A DNA stretch of 64,000 nucleotides, taken from JADJNW01 sp964517175 (GTDB lineage: Bacteria > Bacteroidota > Bacteroidia > Chitinophagales > Saprospiraceae). The stretch covers positions 1 through 64,000 of the forward strand of contig CAZFBU010000001.1 of NCBI GenBank assembly GCA_964517175.1. Direction: 5' to 3'. Shown piece by piece: positions 61,234 through 64,000 of this stretch; the stretch's first letter is position 1; every line of letters starts with the position of its first letter. A program made the translations under genes and the position numbers. The notes beneath the pieces are model-generated. The model was given only the letters and a program-made list of their open reading frames with translations, had not been told where the DNA came from and did no database searches.

Positions 61234-63249
61234 CGTCACGTCACCGGAAAGCTGTTTCGTGGTTCCATCAATAAATTCGATAGTAATCAGCCAGACATAA
61301 ACCCCGTTCGGAGCAATTTTTCCATTAAAATTGCCATCCCAACCCAGGTTTGAATTTGCAGAAAAAACCTGATTGCCCCAGCGGTCGAAAATTTTGATCT
61401 GAGCAACATTCGCGACGGATTTTCCGGGAAAAACGGCAAACACATCATTCACGCCATCGCCATTGGGCGAAAAAGCGGTGGGCACAAACAATTGCTCCGG
61501 ATTAAATACAAAAATCGTCAATGAATCGCTCGCTACGCAGCCATTGATATTGAAAGCATCGAGCCTGATCTTGCTCGTACGCAACGGACGAGCCAGCGGA
61601 TTCGGACAATTGGCACAACTCAATATCTCCTCCGGCTGCCATTGATAAATCGCGACAGACGAATTGGCAGTCGCGCTCAGCACTATGCTATCGCCCAATT
61701 CCAGGCGCGCGTCTTCAGAGACATTTACCTCGAATGCAGGCGGCGCTTCCAGCCTGACCGTTTTGGAAAACGTGCATCCATTCGCATTTTGAACGGAGAT
61801 TTGATAAGCATTGCCACTCAGATTACCAAAAATGGGATTCGGTTGAAAATCCTGATTGCCAATTGCATATAAAAACGGTGGTGTATCTCCTTGAATGTCA
61901 GTCACTAAAATCTGACCATCCTCGCTATTCGCGCAAAGCGGCGGAATTGCTTCGACCGCAAAATCCGTTATCCGTGATTCGCGAATCGCTATCGTGTCGT
62001 TGCCGGTGCAGCCATTTCCGGAAGTGACCGTAACGCCGTAAATGCCTGGCGATGAAACGTCCAGAGTAGGAGCGGTCTCGCCGGTGGACCAGCGATAGGT
62101 TTCAAAATTGCCGGCATCGAGCGTAGTCGTGCCATTTTTGCAGAGGAAAAGCGTGCCGCTTATCGCGAAACCCGATAAATCTTCGACCGAAATGATATAC
62201 GTCGTAATGCTATCACAACCCTCCGGCGTTACCGATGGCACTTCAACGCTCGTTTCAGTTGTAATTTCCTGATTATCAATGATTATGCTTTCGCCCTGGC
62301 AGATTGTGATCTGTTCCGTGCCCCGGAGCGGCTCGATCGCAATGCGGGAAATATTGGAAACCACCCGGCAGGAAGATTGCGTCAGATTCGATGGAGAACT
62401 CGCGACTGCAAGCCGGAAAAGCTGCCCATCCTGCGGATTCGGAAGCATGAGAGCAGGCGCCGTTTCATCGGGAATGTCTGTCCAGGTATTGCCACTGTCA
62501 TCGCTGGTTTGCCACTGAAAGACCGGATCGGCGTAGGCATTGCCGATGACCTCCGCGGAGATCGTAGCCGGTTGTGGACGACACAAAGATACTGTGTCAA
62601 TGACCACGACAGTCGGGCCGCAAGGCCGGAACGAAATATTATCCAGCGCCAAATCATTGCCAAAGCCGCCGGGCGCATTGTTGCGCAGCGCCAGTCTGAT
62701 CTCGGTTGCACCAGGCTCAGTTGTGAAGGTAAAACCGTAGGTATGCCAGCGTTTGTCGATCGGCACGTCGCCCGTGCTGAACTGGATTTCATCGTTGATC
62801 AGGAAGGAAATATTTGGCGGAATGAAGCCCTCGCCCCTTGCCGGATCGTTCATAGAAATGACATCTGCGGAAAATTCATAATTGGTATTACCGCAAACGC
62901 GGACCGTTTTTTCGTAAAACAATCCCGGAGAAAAGCTCGCGTTCACCACCATCATGTAGCCGTTCGGGTCGCTGCTGTTGTCGCGAATATTGATCCAACT
63001 CTCCGCTGCAAAACTGCCCCAGGGTGCGGTATTGTTGGTAATGGTATAAAAGCCGTCATTTGGTGGTGCGGCGGGCTGATAGGTATATCCGGGCGCCAGC
63101 ATAAGATCTACGGGCAATACATTCAACGTGCCGGAGCCGAAATCACCATCCGGGAAAATATTATCACCGACCGAACCGCCGCAGGATTGCGCATGAGCGT
63201 GAAAAGCAGTAAACAGCAATAATAGCGCAGTAATATATTTTTTAAACAT
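61222..63249 (-). CDS. Surface protein with gliding-motility type B (CHU_C) sorting domain
   Basis: 675 residues; ATG at 63249 chosen because the promoter leaves a very short leader for the earlier ATG. Signal peptide YITALLLLFTAFHAHAQ. N-terminal jelly-roll-like region about 25-215 (NYEFSADVISMNDPARGEGF, EIRLALRNNAPGGFGNDLAL), then Ig-like repeats (TYIISVEDLSGF, FETYRWSTGETAPTLDVSSP) and the type B domain about 590-675: FVPTAFSPNGDGVNDVF, FDRWGNQVFSANSNLGWDGN. Exported by T9SS and kept on or released from the surface. Possible adhesin. Confidence 0.92.
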   Translation of the reverse strand: MFKKYITALLLLFTAFHAHAQSCGGSVGDNIFPDGDFGSGTLNVLPVDLMLAPGYTYQPAAPPNDGFYTITNNTAPWGSFAAESWINIRDNSSDPNGYMMVVNASFSPGLFYEKTVRVCGNTNYEFSADVISMNDPARGEGFIPPNISFLINDEIQFSTGDVPIDKRWHTYGFTFTTEPGATEIRLALRNNAPGGFGNDLALDNISFRPCGPTVVVIDTVSLCRPQPATISAEVIGNAYADPVFQWQTSDDSGNTWTDIPDETAPALMLPNPQDGQLFRLAVASSPSNLTQSSCRVVSNISRIAIEPLRGTEQITICQGESIIIDNQEITTETSVEVPSVTPEGCDSITTYIISVEDLSGFAISGTLFLCKNGTTTLDAGNFETYRWSTGETAPTLDVSSPGIYGVTVTSGNGCTGNDTIAIRESRITDFAVEAIPPLCANSEDGQILVTDIQGDTPPFLYAIGNQDFQPNPIFGNLSGNAYQISVQNANGCTFSKTVRLEAPPAFEVNVSEDARLELGDSIVLSATANSSVAIYQWQPEEILSCANCPNPLARPLRTSKIRLDAFNINGCVASDSLTIFVFNPEQLFVPTAFSPNGDGVNDVFAVFPGKSVANVAQIKIFDRWGNQVFSANSNLGWDGNFNGKIAPNGVYVWLITIEFIDGTTKQLSGDVTLIR

Positions 63250-63270
63250 TGCCAACATTAAGTCTGGCGC

Positions 63271-63305
63271 TAAAGATACGAATGCAATCTGGGCTCCAGG
63301 GCAAA
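63271..63305 (-). promoter_or_regulatory. Promoter of the type B sorted surface protein
   Basis: On the minus strand TTTG (63305-63302), 23 bases, TATCTTTA (63278-63271). Confidence 0.5.
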
Positions 63306-63352
63306 CTACACTCGGGTTTTACCGTTTTGTACACCGGCAGACACGCGCAAGG

Positions 63353-63769
63353 CTAGGAAGCAAAAATCTGCTCAAAATCCTTAAACGCCTTGAATTCCAA
63401 TGCATTGCCACTCGGGTCGAGGAAAAACATCGTTGCCTGCTCGCCGGGTTCGCCTTTGAAGCGGATGTACGGTTCGATGATGAATTCAATGTTGTTGGCT
63501 TTCAATTTTTCTGCCAATGCTTCCCACTGTTCCATTGTAAGAATAGCGCCAAAATGCTTTATTGGTACTTGCTTGCCGTCAACGGGATTTGCCGGTGGCT
63601 CCTGTATGGGCTTGTCGGTCAGGTGTGCGGAGATTTGGTGACCGTAAAAGTCAAAATCAACCCAACGCTCCGCCGAGCGCCCAACCTTGCAGCCCAGCAG
63701 GTTTTCGTAGAAATCGCGCGTTTCCTGAATATCTTTCACTGGAAATGCTAAATGAAATGGATTATTCAT
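63353..63769 (-). CDS. VOC-family (glyoxalase/bleomycin-resistance fold) protein
   Basis: 138 residues: HLAFPVKDIQETRDFYENLL GCK-type start, RWVDFDFYGHQISAHL in the second beta-alpha-beta unit, and TMFFLDPSGNALEFKAF at the end, where H and E are the usual metal ligands. Metal-dependent lyase, isomerase or dioxygenase chemistry is possible; the substrate cannot be inferred. Cytoplasmic. Confidence 0.9.
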   Translation of the reverse strand: MNNPFHLAFPVKDIQETRDFYENLLGCKVGRSAERWVDFDFYGHQISAHLTDKPIQEPPANPVDGKQVPIKHFGAILTMEQWEALAEKLKANNIEFIIEPYIRFKGEPGEQATMFFLDPSGNALEFKAFKDFEQIFAS

Positions 63770-63820
63770 GTTTTGGATATTTGTTGCTTGTTATTTTGTT
63801 ATTTGTTAATTGGGGGTGTT

Positions 63821-64000
63821 TTACCAACCCACATATCTCGGCGGCTTGACACCGTTCAATCTCAGATACACAATCAACTGCCCGCGATGGTGCGTGTGAT
63901 GATCGTTGAGCAGGGTCATGATCTGGCGCTTATTCATTGGTCCGGCGAAGAACTTCACGGATTCTTCCAGTTGCTCCGGCTGTAAGTTTTCCAGGGCTGC
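63821..64000 (-). CDS. DinB-family protein, C-terminal part (cut by window edge)
   Basis: 59 residues: AALENLQPEQLEESVKFFAG, then LNDHHTHHRGQLIVYLRLNG and VKPPRYVGW-stop. The HHTHHRGQ helix contains the metal-binding histidine pair of the DinB four-helix bundle. The N-terminal part lies outside the window. It may be co-transcribed with the VOC gene 51 bases downstream of it. Confidence 0.88.
   Translation of the reverse strand, partial: AALENLQPEQLEESVKFFAGPMNKRQIMTLLNDHHTHHRGQLIVYLRLNGVKPPRYVGW

Overview
The window is chromosomal DNA of a free-living member of the Bacteroidota, most likely the Saprospiria (Lewinella/Haliscomenobacter/Saprospira relatives). The reasons are a SusC/SusD pair, secreted proteins with type IX secretion (T9SS) sorting domains of both type A and gliding type B, BatE, an OstA-like protein, the cluster bL28-bL33-DUF4295-FtsY, and promoters of the Bacteroidota form TTTG-N(17-23)-TAnnTTTG. 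Genus assignment is inference. Four runs of exactly 100 N (12181, 16329, 18362, 26318) are scaffold gaps of placeholder length. They interrupt pyruvate carboxylase, a lactate-monooxygenase-like enzyme and a TatD nuclease, and they collapse a tandem repeat.

Layout. 1-4.5 kb (minus strand): a TonB C-terminal-domain protein, a DUF433/DUF5615 toxin-antitoxin-like pair, and a TPR hybrid two-component regulator. 4.6-13.9 kb (plus): a beta-helix lipoprotein, a DUF6503-like lipoprotein, a heptosyltransferase-type glycosyltransferase, a phosphotransferase, a sarcosine-oxidase-like flavoenzyme and pyruvate carboxylase. 13.9-20 kb (mostly minus): RlpA with SPOR domain, a glycosidase-like protein, a decayed tail-collar/T9SS gene next to a 27-bp tandem repeat, a KAS III enzyme, a lactate-oxidising flavoenzyme and an outer-membrane barrel protein. 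20-26.4 kb (plus): YegP, a BtuF-like metal receptor, a secreted subtilase, a rearranged tRNA-Arg/GIY-YIG array, two ribosomal proteins, DUF4295, FtsY and TatD. 26.7-29.3 kb: tRNA-Ser and an ExbB/ExbD operon. 29.4-37.3 kb: DUF4293, a DadA-like oxidase, OstA-BatE, a PIN toxin-antitoxin pair, bL21 with an unusually extended bL27, and a retropepsin-like protease with PDZ. 37.6-55.8 kb: a polysaccharide/oligosaccharide utilisation locus with SusC, SusD, two giant VCBS/ASPIC lipoproteins, an Rpn-type nuclease insertion, GH97, GH65 and a vanadium-haloperoxidase-type PAP2 protein. 55.8-64 kb: two intergenic repeat elements, a fasciclin lipoprotein, an unknown anchored protein, a DASS anion symporter, an APC amino-acid permease, a type B sorted surface protein, a VOC protein and the end of a DinB protein.

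How genes work together. The utilisation locus would bind an alpha-linked glucoside or disaccharide at the surface (SusD), import it through SusC powered by ExbB/ExbD and TonB-type proteins, and hydrolyse or phosphorolyse it with GH97 and GH65. The substrate is inferred from the enzyme families.

Most unusual structures: (i) 23.2-23.8 kb, where an intact tRNA-Arg(ACG) gene is preceded by three truncated tRNA-Arg copies whose D-loops carry 19-bp palindromic insertions, interleaved with one intact and two truncated GIY-YIG nuclease genes; (ii) a phage tail-collar (MdpB-like) gene start fused out of frame to a T9SS sorting-domain tail; (iii) hairpin repeat families, one showing a compensatory base change; (iv) bL27 carrying a helix-hairpin-helix extension.
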